Positions 12,863 through 23,110 are shown, numbered from the stretch's first letter. The stretch is 64,000 nt of DNA from Bombyx mori (GCF_030269925.1 NC_085127.1:10485501-10549500), one strand, 5' to 3'. Notes: generated by a model from the sequence alone, not told the origin. Translations and numbers: made by a program.

Positions 12863-13034
12863 ACTTATAGTAAGGAAATGGTAGTGGAAGGTAGAGGGGG
12901 AAGAGGTCGACCGAAGAAGACATGGGTGGATTGTGTGAATTACGATATGAGAGTGAGAGGAGTAAATGTTGAGATAACGGCTGATAGAAGAGAATGGAAG
13001 AAAAAAAATTGCTGTGCCGACCCTACCTAGTAGG
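12860..13034 (+). pseudogene. LINE ORF2 C-terminus (RPKKTW...CCADP family)
   Basis: The plus frame reads GRGGRGRPKKTWVDCVNYDM, then RVRGVNVEITADRREWKKK and CCADPT before a stop at 13028-13030. This is the terminal region of an insect non-LTR retrotransposon ORF2. The GAGAAAAAGAAGAAGAAG stretch after the stop is its purine-rich tail. Everything upstream is absent, so it is a very short 5'-truncated copy. A diverged relative lies at 55.4-55.7 kb on the other strand. Confidence 0.8.
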
Positions 13035-13057
13035 ATAAGGTGGAGAAAAAGAAGAAG

Positions 13058-13276
13058 AAGATAGGATGTCTCATGGGTCCGCGCAGCTAATTACAAACAC
13101 CCTGGCGATTTCTGCAATAATAATGGTTGCAGTTCGAAGGGTGGGCCCGTTTTACTATATAACTTAGAAATGAATCTTATGAGGGGCACTTTTACGTTGT
13201 TGATGTATTTTGGATCCGTTAACCACTTAAGAATAGATGGGCCATGAGCTTATCCATCCGTCGACGCAAATAAAAT
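13058..13276 (+). repeat. Degraded 250-bp module copy
   Basis: Recognised from CAGTTCGAAGGGTGGGCC, TTTACGTTGTTGATGT and GGCCATGAGCTTATCCATCC followed by AAATAAAA. Heavily substituted and missing its start. Confidence 0.6.
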
Positions 13277-13652
13277 ACAGAATTATCAAGTTTTACATAC
13301 CCATTATAGAAATATGTGAAAATTCTATTGGAATCATCTTCCAATTTGTCGAAACTAACTGGAAGGGTTTTTGCCTTTTTATTACTCTGGTTGTGTGAAT
13401 GAACTATAGCCACCTGTTGATAAGTTATACTGGGCTAATGGATACAATTGCCTTCAGATATGAAGTCGATATCTCACTATTGAAATCAGAACGTAATACT
13501 ACTTTTGCGGCAAAAATAGCCTTTATGGTGGTAACATGCCGCACGGGCTTAATCTGCACTCTAACACCGTTAAGTATTCTGAGGGTTTTGCCTCTGACTA
13601 TCAAATCTTCAGCCTATCAAAACCCATCCACAGACAAACAGTCTATTTACAA

Positions 13653-14001
13653 CTAGCGATCCGCCCTCGCTTCGCTTCAGAAACATTAAATTTTATTATT
13701 GATAGCTGAGTCCCGCGATGTTACCCGCGGCTATTGTCGTACCGCGGGTAAAGCCGCGGGGCCAAGCAAGTCTAAAAAAAAATTATCTAAGCTACTCCTT
13801 ATATCATCAGCTACCTATCAGTGAAAGTTCTGTCAAAATCGGTCCAGCCGTTCCAGAGATTAGCCGGAATAAACAGACAGACAAAAATTGTAATAAATGT
13901 TATTTTGGTGTATGTACCGTATATATATTCATATGCATGTAGTAAAAAGAGGCTATTTCAATATTACGAACAGACACTCCAATTTTATTTATATGTATAG
14001 A
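13653..14001 (-). mobile_element. Helitron-like element (family H2)
   Basis: On the minus strand it starts TCTATACATATAAATAAAAT after an A, and ends with GGGCGGATCGCTAG before a T. A near-identical copy lies at 38.00-38.36 kb on the same strand. A CCCGCGGC/GCCGCGGG pair gives a subterminal hairpin on the side of the CTAG end. The 74-codon frame within is not a gene. Confidence 0.65.
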
Positions 14002-14276
14002 TATACATACACGAAGAGACTACACATATAGGTCATTAGCGATGCATCTGACATCGTAAATGGTAGTTTAAAAAAAGATATTTCGCAAGCCAATAAAAGT
14101 TATTTTAATGGCCACAATTACTGTGTGCATTTACCAAGTCAACTGGTGACCGTGAATTGCGAAATGAACAATGCGTCGTGCCGACAATATAATAGACTAA
14201 CTACCTCTTCGTTCGCAATTCGCCTGTGTGGACTCAAATTAATATTGCCAGATCAAACCGTATTCAAACTCTAGAG

Positions 14277-14524
14277 CAATAGTTCCCAAACATATTTTGT
14301 CTACTGCCCTCTTTGAGAATAACTTCTTTTTAGCGCCCCCATTTTTTCACACACTTAAAAACTACTATAGCGAGAGCTCAGTTGGTGTCTAATGATGATG
14401 AAGTTAAAAATCGCCTCCCAAGCTTCTTCACAACGCTCCCATATTTTTTTTGGTCCTGTTATCGCCCCCCTTTAGCCCTGCAGCACCCACAAGGGGGCGT
14501 TATCGCCCACTTTGGGAAAGGCTG
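14277..14524. mobile_element. hAT-type MITE with 8-bp target-site duplication
   Basis: Ends are CAATAGTTCCCAAAC at the left and TTTGGGAAAGGCTG at the right, an imperfect inverted repeat of the hAT CAGNGNTTCCCAAA type. Flanks are CTCTAGAG (14269-14276) and CTCTAAAG (14525-14532), an 8-bp duplication with one change, as expected for hAT. Subterminal GCGCCCCC/GGGGGCG runs recur inside. 248 bp, no ORF. Confidence 0.75.
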
Positions 14525-14629
14525 CTCTAAAGGAATATAGGTTAGATTCTTGTCCAGCATCCAAACTATTTACATATTGAATTTACTTAGAATCGATTCA
14601 GTGGTTTGAGCGAGAAAACTTAACTTGTC

Positions 14630-14785
14630 TCTTTCTTCAAACGAGGTTTGTGGAGAGTATTACGCGGTAGCCATCGGCCTGGTTCTGCCCCTGGCATTGT
14701 TGAAGTCCATGGGCAACAGTAACCGCTCACCATCAGGTGGACCGCATCCTCGTCTGCCTACAAGGGCAATAAAATAAAATAAAAA
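14630..14785 (+). mobile_element. CR1/Jockey-type LINE 3' tail
   Basis: Reads CTTCAAACGAGGTTTGTGGA, then CCCCTGGCATTGTTGAAGTC, CACCATCAGGTGGACC and CTGCCTACAAGGGCAATAAA. The first words encode the C-terminal FFKRGL(R/W)RV of ORF2; the rest is 3' UTR. It is the same family as the copy at 43.74 kb that keeps more coding sequence. Confidence 0.8.
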
Positions 14786-14823
14786 CTTAGCAGAACAACC
14801 GGGTTACGTTGGTCATAATATCT

Positions 14824-14903
14824 TAATGGCAGAAATAGGCAGGGTGGTGGTACCTACCCGTGTGGACGGACTCACAAGACGTCTCACCACCAGTAAAAAC
14901 CGA
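14824..14903 (-). repeat. 5' fragment of the 250-bp module
   Basis: The reverse complement of TTTTTACTGGTGGTGAGACG through TATTTCTGCCATTA. Only the first 80 bp of the module are present, and the left limit is abrupt. Confidence 0.8.
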
Positions 14904-14978
14904 TCGTTTAGAATAGATATTTTTTAGCAATAAGATCGCCTGTTGTTCTATTAAGCCTGTCTGTTGACTGTTTCTCTA

Positions 14979-14994
14979 TCTCTCTCTCTCTCTC
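14979..14994 (+). repeat. TC dinucleotide microsatellite
   Basis: A short (TC)n run following CTGTTGACTGTTTCTC. The same CTGTTGACTGTTT word precedes the (TC)n run at 48.23 kb, so the two may share a repeat origin. Confidence 0.8.
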
Positions 14995-14999
14995 GCATT

Positions 15000-15990
15000 G
15001 TAACAAAATAAAAGTAATTCGTAGGTATCGCCACTTCATAAAAAATATTATTAATGGCGCGTGCACACCGATTCATTTGTCTTCAACGAATTAGACGGTA
15101 CGCTTCTAATTACGCATCAAGGCTGGGACCGAGGTCGTGTTTCGTAAACCGAATTAACTAATTGTGAATCTGATTAGTGTTTCTGTTGGATCTTTGGTGT
15201 AGATCAAACATTTCCTGTTTGGCATTCCTCGAAGTTTATCCTCAGTCGAGGTGAAGTGTTGCCAAAGTCAAGGGAAGGTCGAGGATAACTAACCGCTTAG
15301 TTCAAACTACTTTTTACCAAACTTACTATGTTTGGTAAAAACTACGTTACTAAAAAAAATTTAAAATTTTAGTGGTACCAGATTGAATTTAATAGAGTGG
15401 AATAACGAAACCCCGCAAATAAATAACAGCACATCACGCCTAAAAACGAGTCGTGCCAAGCAATCATGTCGGATGTCATCATCGAAGAGGAATTACTGGG
15501 AAATTGGTTGTAGTAATTTGTATTTTAGTTATTATTAAGCGATTTTTCATCCTCGATGCTGAACAATACCTCACGATAAGATAAAGTTACAACATCGGAT
15601 TTTTTTTTCATTGTGTATTTGTAGTAGGTACGTAGTTGTAATGCAGATTATATTTTTTTACAAGTTCAATTTTTATTACAAGATATTAATTTTATATTAG
15701 CAGATGACAGTTTTAATTTTAATAATTTCAATTTAATTTCTCTTTGATTGATTTAATTTCTATTTATTTTTATTTTTTAATAATTTTGATAAATTGTAAT
15801 TAGAATTTTATTTTATTTTGTATTAAATATTATGTAATTGTATTTGAAATTGTATGGGCTAAGTTACCTGAAATAAACGCATTTTATTTATTTACTTATT
15901 TTTATTATCAGTCGCATCGCTTGATATGTATGCACTAAGCGTCTTATCCTTTTTTGTTTGCCCATATATAAAATACACTTTGGAAATACA
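15000..15990. other. Unassigned DNA, AT-rich in its second half
   Basis: From 15640 to 15900 it is almost pure A/T, ending AATAAACGCATTTTATTTAT, which is like an LTR or LINE 3' tail but unassigned. No coding motif. Confidence 0.35.
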
Positions 15991-15996
15991 TACATA

Positions 15997-16312
15997 TTAA
16001 TATCCCGCCACATATAGGCGATTCCGTGCTAAGAAGAATGGACAATCCATCTCCATTCTATTCGCAACGAGTTGCAGGTAGCCGTTGGAGCCGCCACGCA
16101 CCCGCCGCATCAGGGATGCTGCTCGTTTCCTAAGTATTGCGGCAAAGCCGTCAACACCGGCATCTGCAAGCATTCCCGACGCGCTACAGAAATGCGGCAG
16201 CCCCATCAGTGCCCTGAACCCATTGTTATATTGGACGCGCAAGGCACTGCAAACCAGCTGCGTATACTTAACCCTATAAGCTGCAGGTGTAAAAAGACTG
16301 ACAGTAGGCCTT
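15997..16312 (-). pseudogene. LINE ORF2 C-terminal fragment, third family
   Basis: One open minus frame reads VSLFTPAAYRVKYTQLVCSA, then LRVQYNNGFRALMGLPHFCS, ASGMLADAGVDGFAAILRKR and RNRLYVAGY before a stop. The FRxLxGLPRxCSASxMFA block is typical of the region after the reverse-transcriptase core in an insect LINE family. The core is absent. The intact frame suggests a relatively recent, 5'-truncated insertion. Confidence 0.75.
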
Positions 16313-16482
16313 AAATAATGTGATTTTCACCTGTGCGGTACATTTGCTTTCAATTAATTGTTTTAATATGTAGTATTTAATTACTTTATCAACTATACTA
16401 TAGGATTTGGATTACATATATTAGCGGCTGGAGTCAGCATGTCCGTTAAACAATACTCAAGTTTGTGATTGCTACTTAGATT

Positions 16483-16695
16483 TATTTATTTATTGCTTAG
16501 ATGTATCTAGTGTTAAGTGGTTACCGGAGCCCATAGACATCAACAACATGCATGAGACATGAATTCTAAGTCTCAGTTTTTACAGTAGGTACAACGGCTG
16601 CTCAGGTCCTCAAATCGAAACGCATTGCTGCTTCACGGCAGGAATAGCCAGGATGGTGGTACTTATCCGTGTAGCCTCACAACACAGCCTACGAA
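16483..16695 (-). repeat. 250-bp module copy, diverged
   Basis: Reverse complement carries CGTTTCGATTTGAGGACCTG, TTGATGTCTATGGGCTCCGG and a 3' AATAAATAAA tail at the low-coordinate end. The first few bases of the module are lost. Confidence 0.8.
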
Positions 16696-16812
16696 CAGTA
16701 TTGACGTGAAGATCGAACAAAAAAATTAAAATATTAATTTTTATTTTGTGTTTTTTTATTTGAAATACCTAAATTAAAAACAATATTACACAAAAATACT
16801 GGCATTATATAT

Positions 16813-17210
16813 CTAGGGGTGAAAGGCGGTTTGGTTTAAGCGATCGATATTTTTAGAACTTTATGGTAAGCCATTTAAAGTTTAAAATTTGGAAAAAATT
16901 TCATAACAAAAAAAAACTTATTCAGCTATTGTAATGAAACTCAATTAAATCATCGAACTGTTGATGCTAATACGAAATATCACTACACAGTATAAAACAA
17001 AGTCGCTTTCTCTGTCCCTGTATCTGTATGTCCCTATGTATGCTTAAATCTTTAAAACTACGCAACGGATTTTGATGCGGTTTTTTTTTTAAATATATAG
17101 AGTGATTGAAGAGGAAGGTTTATATGTATATTAACATACATTAAATAGTGGAGAAATCAATAATAAATTACAGTTTAAGTCCCTTAAAATAAACATCTTT
17201 TCACCCCTAG
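16813..17210. mobile_element. MITE X, copy 1, hosting a Helitron-like insertion
   Basis: Left end CTAGGGGTGAAAGGCGGTTT and right end CTTTTCACCCCTAG form an inverted repeat. The 12 terminal bases are identical and the similarity extends to about 31 bp with gaps. The body shares TTTGGTTTAAGCGA, AAGTTTAAAATTTGGAA and ATCGAACTGTTGATGCTAA with copy 2 at 34.1 kb. No ORF. The superfamily is unclear because the target-site duplication cannot be defined. Confidence 0.6.
16980..17176 (+). mobile_element. Helitron-like element (family H3), 3' end missing
   Basis: Starts TCACTACACAGTATAAAACA after T and runs through CTACGCAACGGATTTTGATG to AATAAATTACAGTTT, where the full copy at 23.17 kb continues to GGGCGGGTCACTAG. 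Here those last 30 or so bases are absent and MITE X sequence resumes, so the 3' end was deleted. Confidence 0.6.
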
Positions 17211-17214
17211 ATTT

Positions 17215-17620
17215 GTTGTTAATGTCCGGCTTGCCTATTAAACTTAGTTGGATTTACTCGCGCAAGTGTTTCTTAGTAATATCCCGAAGACATTTTTAGA
17301 TCGAGAACGGTCTGGAAATAGGTTTATACAGTGACTCGGGTTCGGTTGACAGCACTACGTACAGCATGCGGCGATTACCGACCGCCAGTGTAAACAGGCC
17401 TTTTATTATCGCTATCGTAAAGCTCTTCGTTTATTGGTACGGTGTGGGTGGTCTTAAGCCGCGTACATACCGAGCTCTACTTTAGAAATTTATGAGTCGC
17501 CGAGAAAATCGCATTTTATTGCTGCTGTATTTCAGTGGACATTTCATCGTTTTTTACTATTAAGCGAAGCCTCGTCAGGTGCATTTGTGGTGGTAGCCAT
17601 CACAGAACGCAAGATGCCAA
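17215..17620. other. Unassigned DNA
   Basis: No coding or repeat family identified. A patch near 17.33-17.48 kb (GACAGCACTACGTACAGCAT) is richer in GC. The next unit, from 17.62 kb, is a dispersed repeat. Confidence 0.3.
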
Positions 17621-18030
17621 GATCAAGAAGACAGGTGCCTGAATCTCGCTTACAACCTTTTCTAGATAAGTTCGCATATATGAGGCCGACAGCGCAAAAG
17701 CGACCTAAGATTACCACAGTTAGTATGGAGACAATTAGGTTTGAATTTTCATAAATTTGAATTTGAGTAGGCAAAAAAACAATGCACGCAAAAATGATAT
17801 TTACAAAGCTATCTGTTATCTATGGGTGTAATTATGTATTATAATTATGTAATTATGTAATATATACGTCATAATATAAGCTAGAATATAAAAATTGTGG
17901 GTTAGGCCACTTTTGCGCTGATGGCCTCATATACAAGGTGCGAACAACAACATTCAGACCGTCGGTCTACCAAGCAATATCACCCGCTCGGTGGAAGATC
18001 TTCCTTTCATCGTAAACCCCTACACGTTAA
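17620..18030. repeat. Unnamed dispersed repeat, interrupted by a MITE
   Basis: The words CAGGTGCCTGAATCTCGCTT, CTAGATAAGTTCGCA and CGGTGGAAGATCTTCC recur in diverged form at 21.15-21.29 kb, giving a second copy of the family. Here the two halves are split by the element at 17677-17933. Function unknown. Confidence 0.45.
17677..17933. mobile_element. 257-bp MITE with about 32-bp terminal inverted repeats
   Basis: The left end TATATGAGGCCGACAGCGCA and the right end, read in reverse complement as TATATGAGGCCATCAGCGCA, continue into AAAGYGRCCTAA. That is about 28 of 32 matching positions. Internal sequence is AT-rich with no ORF beyond chance. The terminal TATA makes the duplicated target ambiguous (TA or TATA), so the superfamily is not fixed. 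Confidence 0.65.
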
Positions 18031-18112
18031 TATTATGAATATTAATAAGTAAATCAAATGTAAAACAATGTTGATTAATTGATTGTGCAAAACGTATGGT
18101 ATTGTATGCCTA

Positions 18113-18229
18113 CGTTAGCAGTGGTTTGGCTATGCCCTTGGCATTTGTGAAGTTTATGAGCGACGGTAATCACTCACCATCAGGTGGGTCCTATGCACGT
18201 CTGCCTACAAGGGAAATGGAAAAAAAAAG
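18113..18229 (+). mobile_element. CR1/Jockey-type LINE 3' tail
   Basis: 3' UTR words GCAGTGGTTTGGCTATGCCC, AGCGACGGTAATCACTCACC and GTCTGCCTACAAGGGAAATG, then an A-run. It meets an oppositely oriented copy of the same tail three bases on. Confidence 0.8.
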
Positions 18230-18231
18230 AT

Positions 18232-18345
18232 TTTTTTTTTATTGCCCTTGTAGGCAAACGAACATACTGCCCACCGGATGGTGGGTGGTTACCGTCGCCC
18301 ATGGACTTCAGAAATGTCAGGGGCAGAACCAAGCCGCTGCCTACA
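18232..18345 (-). mobile_element. CR1/Jockey-type LINE 3' tail, opposite strand
   Basis: T-run, then ATTGCCCTTGTAGGCAAACG and CCGTCGCCCATGGACTTCAG, which is the reverse complement of the tail next to it. The two copies form a tail-to-tail inverted repeat of about 110-bp arms. Confidence 0.8.
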
Positions 18346-18438
18346 CGAAACTAAATGTAACGTAAATGAAACGTAAACTGAATAAATTCTAGGTACGTGT
18401 TTTTGTAATTACATTCTAAGAGAGTGAAATTGTATATA

Positions 18439-18835
18439 CAGTCAAACCTGGATAAGCGAGAGCTCAAGGGAGCAAGCACAATCTCATTCTCGCTTATAGA
18501 GGTTTCTCACTAACCCGAGTTTCTCGCTAATGCACCCTCTGAATTTCATTTCGCGATTTTCTGGATTCAAACGCATTCACTATTTTAAGTTTATCACTTA
18601 ATGACAGTACTTTAATTTTCCATTTTGACATGATGCAGAACAGAACTTTCCTTCGCAATTGATTAACGATAAACTGAGTTAGTCCGACAAACAGGACCGT
18701 ACACAGGCACACGTGTCCATTCGAAAAGAATGAATGAATAGAGGTTTTGGGAGCTTAAAATGACGGGTCCTGGCTATTACTCTCACTGATAGAGTTTTCT
18801 CACTTATCCAGTTCTCACTTACCCAGTTTTGACTG
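18439..18835 (-). mobile_element. pogo/Tigger-type MITE, copy A
   Basis: Terminal inverted repeats CAGTCAAACCTGG... and ...CAGTTTTGACTG flanked by TA on both sides, the pogo pattern. Subterminal GATAAGCGAGA / TCTCGCTTAT repeats recur on both sides. It contains a minus-strand remnant of the transposase N-terminus (18527-18631). It shares its internal deletion junction with copy B at 34.47 kb. 397 bp; cannot move by itself. Confidence 0.85.
18527..18631 (-). pseudogene. CENP-B/pogo transposase N-terminal remnant (34 codons)
   Basis: Reads MSKWKIKVLSLSDKLKIVNA, then FESRKSRNEIQRVH and a stop. The LxLxDKLKIVxxFE pattern is the first helix of the CENP-B type helix-turn-helix that opens pogo/Tigger transposases. 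The frame ends where the internal deletion joins the 3' terminal region; the DDE catalytic domain is gone. The start ATG is equivalent to that in copy B. Confidence 0.75.
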
Positions 18836-19514
18836 TATTTCATTATAGGTAGATATAGATAGTTACATAATGTAGATAGTTATGCGACTTTCGTGCGATG
18901 TCTGTGCGAGCTTTAAGATGATAATATGCGGCGACAGAAATAGTCTGTATATCGATGTTTAGATTTTCAGTTACGGTATGGTTTATTGAACTTTTGCTTT
19001 GCGAGCTTCTGTGGGACTTTTGTCATCGCTAGGATGTTTGGTGTCTCAATTACAAATAGTTGAATTTTCAAACAATTGTTCAACTTTTTTTTTTCAATCG
19101 TATTAACTAAATAAACGTTAGGGTTTACAACCACATTTTTTACATTTTGAACTTGCAAGTGAATTTATTACAAAATGCGATATAATTGCGGTTTTAAATT
19201 ATGTTAACCAAGAGAAAATTGAAACAGAACAGATATGGCAAAAAGGTTTCTAACTTTAAATTTATATTTTTTTATTTTAATTGAATTAACAACGGATATA
19301 CCCACAAAATGCTTTTATAGTTTCGTATTTTTGTACTGTAGATAGACAGACAATCTTACAGTCCACCTATGTTAAGCGAATGACATAGACTAGATCATCG
19401 AAACGCGAACACTGCCGCCCACATTGAGACAAAAGATCGAATTGTCAATTGTATCGGATCAGCCGCTTCGGACAGAAAGCATATGTAAACAAATAGAACT
19501 GGTGGTGGTGGTGG
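18836..19514. other. Unassigned AT-rich DNA
   Basis: A 63-codon minus frame at 18967-19158 has no recognisable motif. A GGT trinucleotide run at 19500-19515 leads directly into the module copy, perhaps its insertion site. Confidence 0.35.
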
Positions 19515-19747
19515 TTTTACTGGTGGTAGGACCTCTTGTGGGTCTGCACGGGTAGGTACCACCGCCCTGCCTATTTCTGCCGTGAAGCAGTAGGTAATGC
19601 GTTTCCGTTTGAAGAGTGGAGCAGCCGTTGTGACTATACTGAAACCTTAGAACTTATATCTCAAGGTGTGTGGCGCATTTACGTTGTAGATGTCTATGGG
19701 CTCCAGTAACCACATAGAATCAGGTGGGCTGTGAGCTCGTCCACTCG
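19515..19747 (+). repeat. 250-bp module copy lacking its A-tail
   Basis: Starts TTTTACTGGTGGTAGGACC and runs to GTGAGCTCGTCCACTC, where the usual CATCTAAGCAATAAA is replaced by unrelated sequence. A 3-base insertion (GTAGGTAATG) lies in the GTGAAGCAGT block. Confidence 0.85.
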
Positions 19748-21440
19748 GACGTATTTGGGACTCTCCTAGGGCGGATTCCTGCGTAGAAGTTCCGTAGAGC
19801 TGCTGTCATGCTGCTCAGGTCACCCCGCAATCTTCACGGGAGGGGAGATCCCCTCTTACAGGGACCGAAACCGGGCGAAAACCCTTCTCCGTCCCTCTAT
19901 CTTGGCTTGGTGGTCTCTTTGGTTAAGCCTTTTTGAATTATCTATAATTCTGACCGAGTCAAATACCCGTGCAAATACCGACCCGTCGTCAAATTTCCCT
20001 CATCTTACTTCGTTTGTTCTGGAGTGATGACAGTTACTGGTAGCGTGCAGGTAAGCGGCTCGTTTGAGCTTCGAACTGCAAGGTAATCTAATTGCATAAC
20101 TACTTGTATAAGTGTCTCAGGTCATACGTACGTTGCTGTGTATAGGTACTTCTAGGAATTTTATCGATAATCATCTATGAATTAAATTGTAATTTTGAAT
20201 ATTTTAAAATGGTAATTTTTCTAGCGTGAATCAACGGTTTTGTAAACTGGTATGATCCTTTGCGAAGATATAGGTCCGATTGGTATTTGTAACGAAAAAA
20301 CGACGTGTGCTTATTGAAGACCGAATAAGCTTCGGGTTCTCTTAATTCCAAGCTCACTCTTAAGCATGCGTCTCCTCTAGTGCGTGACTTGCAAAAAGAA
20401 TTTGAATATCGTGTTACAATGTTATATACACAATAACAAAATACAGCTACAACAGATAAAGTTGAATTTATGAAAATATCCGCGGACTTTTATTGTCATT
20501 TAGTGTGTGCTTGACTCGACCGACGTCTTGTGTTGTATTTTTTTTGATCCTATAATATCCGTGGACAGCTCTGTAGTATTGAAAATGCTCTCTCTCGTAA
20601 ATAAAGACAGGCTTCTTATTTAATCTGAAACGATAAATCTATTTAAATTTTTCCACTTGACTGACTTCTATATTTTGACGTCTAAAATTTGGAAATGCTT
20701 CTGCCAGTTACCCCGCAATGTAAAACCAACCATTGTGGGCTCACTTTACAATACACCGATGCGAAATGAGGTTATAATCTAAATTGTATTGTATAAAAAC
20801 TGTCCTACCCACCAAACCTGACAAACGAGTGCATCGCGACTAATAAGTGCTATATATTGCCCAACCATTATACTTATCTGTAGAACGCATCGCATATAAC
20901 GATTACCATTATGTGCCTAGTAATAGTCTTTTCACAACACATTCGTCCTCCCACACGCGAGCGTGCGACCGTCGAGTCACGTGTGTCGCAAGTTGTCGCT
21001 GCGTCGGCGCGACGTGGGTGGCCTGTTTGATAAGCATCTAATTAAATCGTACTTTTGTCGTCCGCGATAGGCTGGACACGCCCGAGCGACTAAATTGAAA
21101 TTAAAGTAATAAATCCGAATATCGGAGTAGTGGCTTTATTAAATACGCACACACGAGACATTTGACAGATGCCTCAATCTAGCTTACAGTATTTTCAAGA
21201 TAAGTTTGCAAACTATAAAATTTCGACCACTAGTCTACTCCGAGCAATTACATCCACACGGTGAAAGATCTTCAATACTCGTCCAGGTTTTTATATGAAG
21301 ATATTGTCACTGTTATTATCAATGGGTATCAAGCAAGCACTCGTTTGCATATTCCAAATGATGCCGGTGTTAAAATCCCGCTAAACGGAACGATTTTTTA
21401 ATAAAATAGAGACGCTTTTAATTCCCGTTTACGAAAAAAT
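19748..21440. other. Unassigned DNA, GC-rich at its start, with a repeat at 21.15 kb
   Basis: From 19748 to about 19930 it is GC-rich (CACGGGAGGGGAGATCCCCT, CCGAAACCGGGCGAAAACCC) and resembles a retrotransposon untranslated region, but I cannot name it. At 21150-21290 lies the second copy of the dispersed repeat described at 17.62 kb. The rest is unremarkable. Confidence 0.35.
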
Positions 21441-21448
21441 ATTATTAG

Positions 21449-21882
21449 CTATACTTAATATTATAAAGAAGAAAGATTTGTTTGTTTGTTTGTATTGAAT
21501 AGACTCCGAAACTACTGAACCGATTTGAAAAATTCTTTCACTGTTTGGAAGCTACTCTATTCCCGAGTGACATAGGTTATAATCTTTTTTGAAAAAATTA
21601 GGGATCCTTACTAAAACTCCAATACTGAAACCCAAGGTGTAAAAAAATTACCTAAGATATTCTTTACATCGCGTGCCCTGCGAAAACTATTCATAATAGA
21701 ATAAAATAATGTACTACGACTTTGTAGAACACATTATTATTTACAAAAAATGTCGCGACAGCATATATTTAACTATTATAGTTATGCCGCAATAAGTGTT
21801 CTTTTATTTCAAAAAATAATCAACGTCAAATATCGTTGAAATTTTTGTTAAAGAACCGAGCGGAGCCGGAGCGGGCCACTTG
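21449..21882 (+). mobile_element. Helitron-like element (family H4)
   Basis: Left end CTATACTTAATATTATAAAG and the AAACTACTGAACCGATTTGA block match a common lepidopteran non-autonomous Helitron. The right end is GCGGGCCACTTG, one base from CTAG. The flanking target is not clean. No ORF. The class call is from memory of similar sequences. Confidence 0.5.
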
Positions 21883-21924
21883 TAAATAATAAAGTGGCAA
21901 GTTGGCGGCATTAATTTTGTTTAA

Positions 21925-21994
21925 TTTTATGGGCTACGATGACCACTTAACACTACGTGAACTGCGCACTCGATCACTTGTCTGAGTAATAAAA
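21925..21994 (+). repeat. Module 3' fragment
   Basis: TTATGGGCTACGATGACCAC, TTAACACTACGTGAACTG, then GAGTAATAAAAAA: the last 70 bp of the module, diverged. Confidence 0.55.
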
Positions 21995-22202
21995 AATCAA
22001 CTGGAAACGATGTTTTCTGTCCATTCCAATGATAAACCATGCAGTTTCTGTTTCTAAATTATATTTTGTAGTTACTGGTGGTGCAAAAGATCGTATGTAT
22101 TCAGAAAATTCAACTTGAGTTCCGGTAGTCTCTTATCACTAGAAGACCCGTGAGCACAGCTGACGAAGCAAAGAAAAAAAAACGCTATTTGAAATATACT
22201 GG

Positions 22203-22447
22203 TTTTACTGGTGGTAGAACCTCTTGTTAGTCCGCACGGGTAGGTACCACCACCCTGCTTATTTCTGCCGTGAAGCAGTAATGCGTTTCGGTTTGAAGGG
22301 TGGGGCAGCCGTTGTAACTATACTTGAGAACTTAGAGCTTATATCTCAAGGTGGATGGCGCGTTTACGTTGTAGATGTCTATGGGCTCCAGTGACACATA
22401 ACACCAGGTGGGCTGTGAGCTCGTCCATCCATCTAAGCAATAAAAAA
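22203..22447 (+). repeat. 250-bp module copy, full length
   Basis: Starts TTTTACTGGTGGTAGAACCT, has the intact TATTTCTGCCGTGAAGCAGT and ends CATCTAAGCAATAAAAAAA. No tRNA-like head; no clear duplication. Confidence 0.9.
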
Positions 22448-22884
22448 ATAGATTTTTGCGAATTTCCACCAAGAATGTTTTTTGGGTAAAAAATTTTTTT
22501 TTCTTTCGTAACGTATTTTATCCGACAGTCTAATTGTTTTTGATAAACATAGTTTTAAAGAATAAAATTTGGTGCAGCCCTAAATCTTACTATCGTATCG
22601 TTACAGACCTGGTCCACATGTGCGACTGACGAGCGATTAAAAATCTGTTATTTGATTATCTCCGAGTCTTTGAATTGTTGATTGGAACAGCATGATCTCG
22701 TCGAAATGAAAAGGGCCAGTCATGCCGGATCCGAAACAGTCATTACCGGTGGCGGTTTATTAAGATTTCTGGTTAATTAAATTATGAAATGAAACAAATT
22801 TCAATCAGTTCGAACCGTACAAAAGGCTTAATTTGAAAAACGATTTCAAAAAAGTACTGCGCTTTGTCTTATGCGTTTCCAAAG

Positions 22885-23110
22885 ACCTTTTTTGCCGCGT
22901 ACCATCCGGCTTTGGAATGAGCTCCCCTCTACGGTGTTTCCCGAGCGCTATGACATGTCCTTCTTTATACGAGGCTTGCGAAGAGAATTCAATCGTAGGC
23001 AGCGACTTGGCTATGCTCCTGGCATTACTTACGTCCGTGAGCGACGGTAACCGCTTACCATCAGGCGGGCCGCGTGCTAGTCTGCCTACAAAGAAGACAA
23101 AAAAAACTGA
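22885..23110 (+). mobile_element. CR1/Jockey-type LINE 3' end with frameshift
   Basis: Codes for the C-terminal AFP(K)TFF region, then RLWNELPSTVFPERYDM-like sequence, but one extra T in the run near 22896 shifts the frame relative to the copy at 43.75 kb. The 3' UTR words CGTCCGTGAGCGACGGTAAC and CTGCCTACAAAGAAGAC precede the A-tail. Confidence 0.8.
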
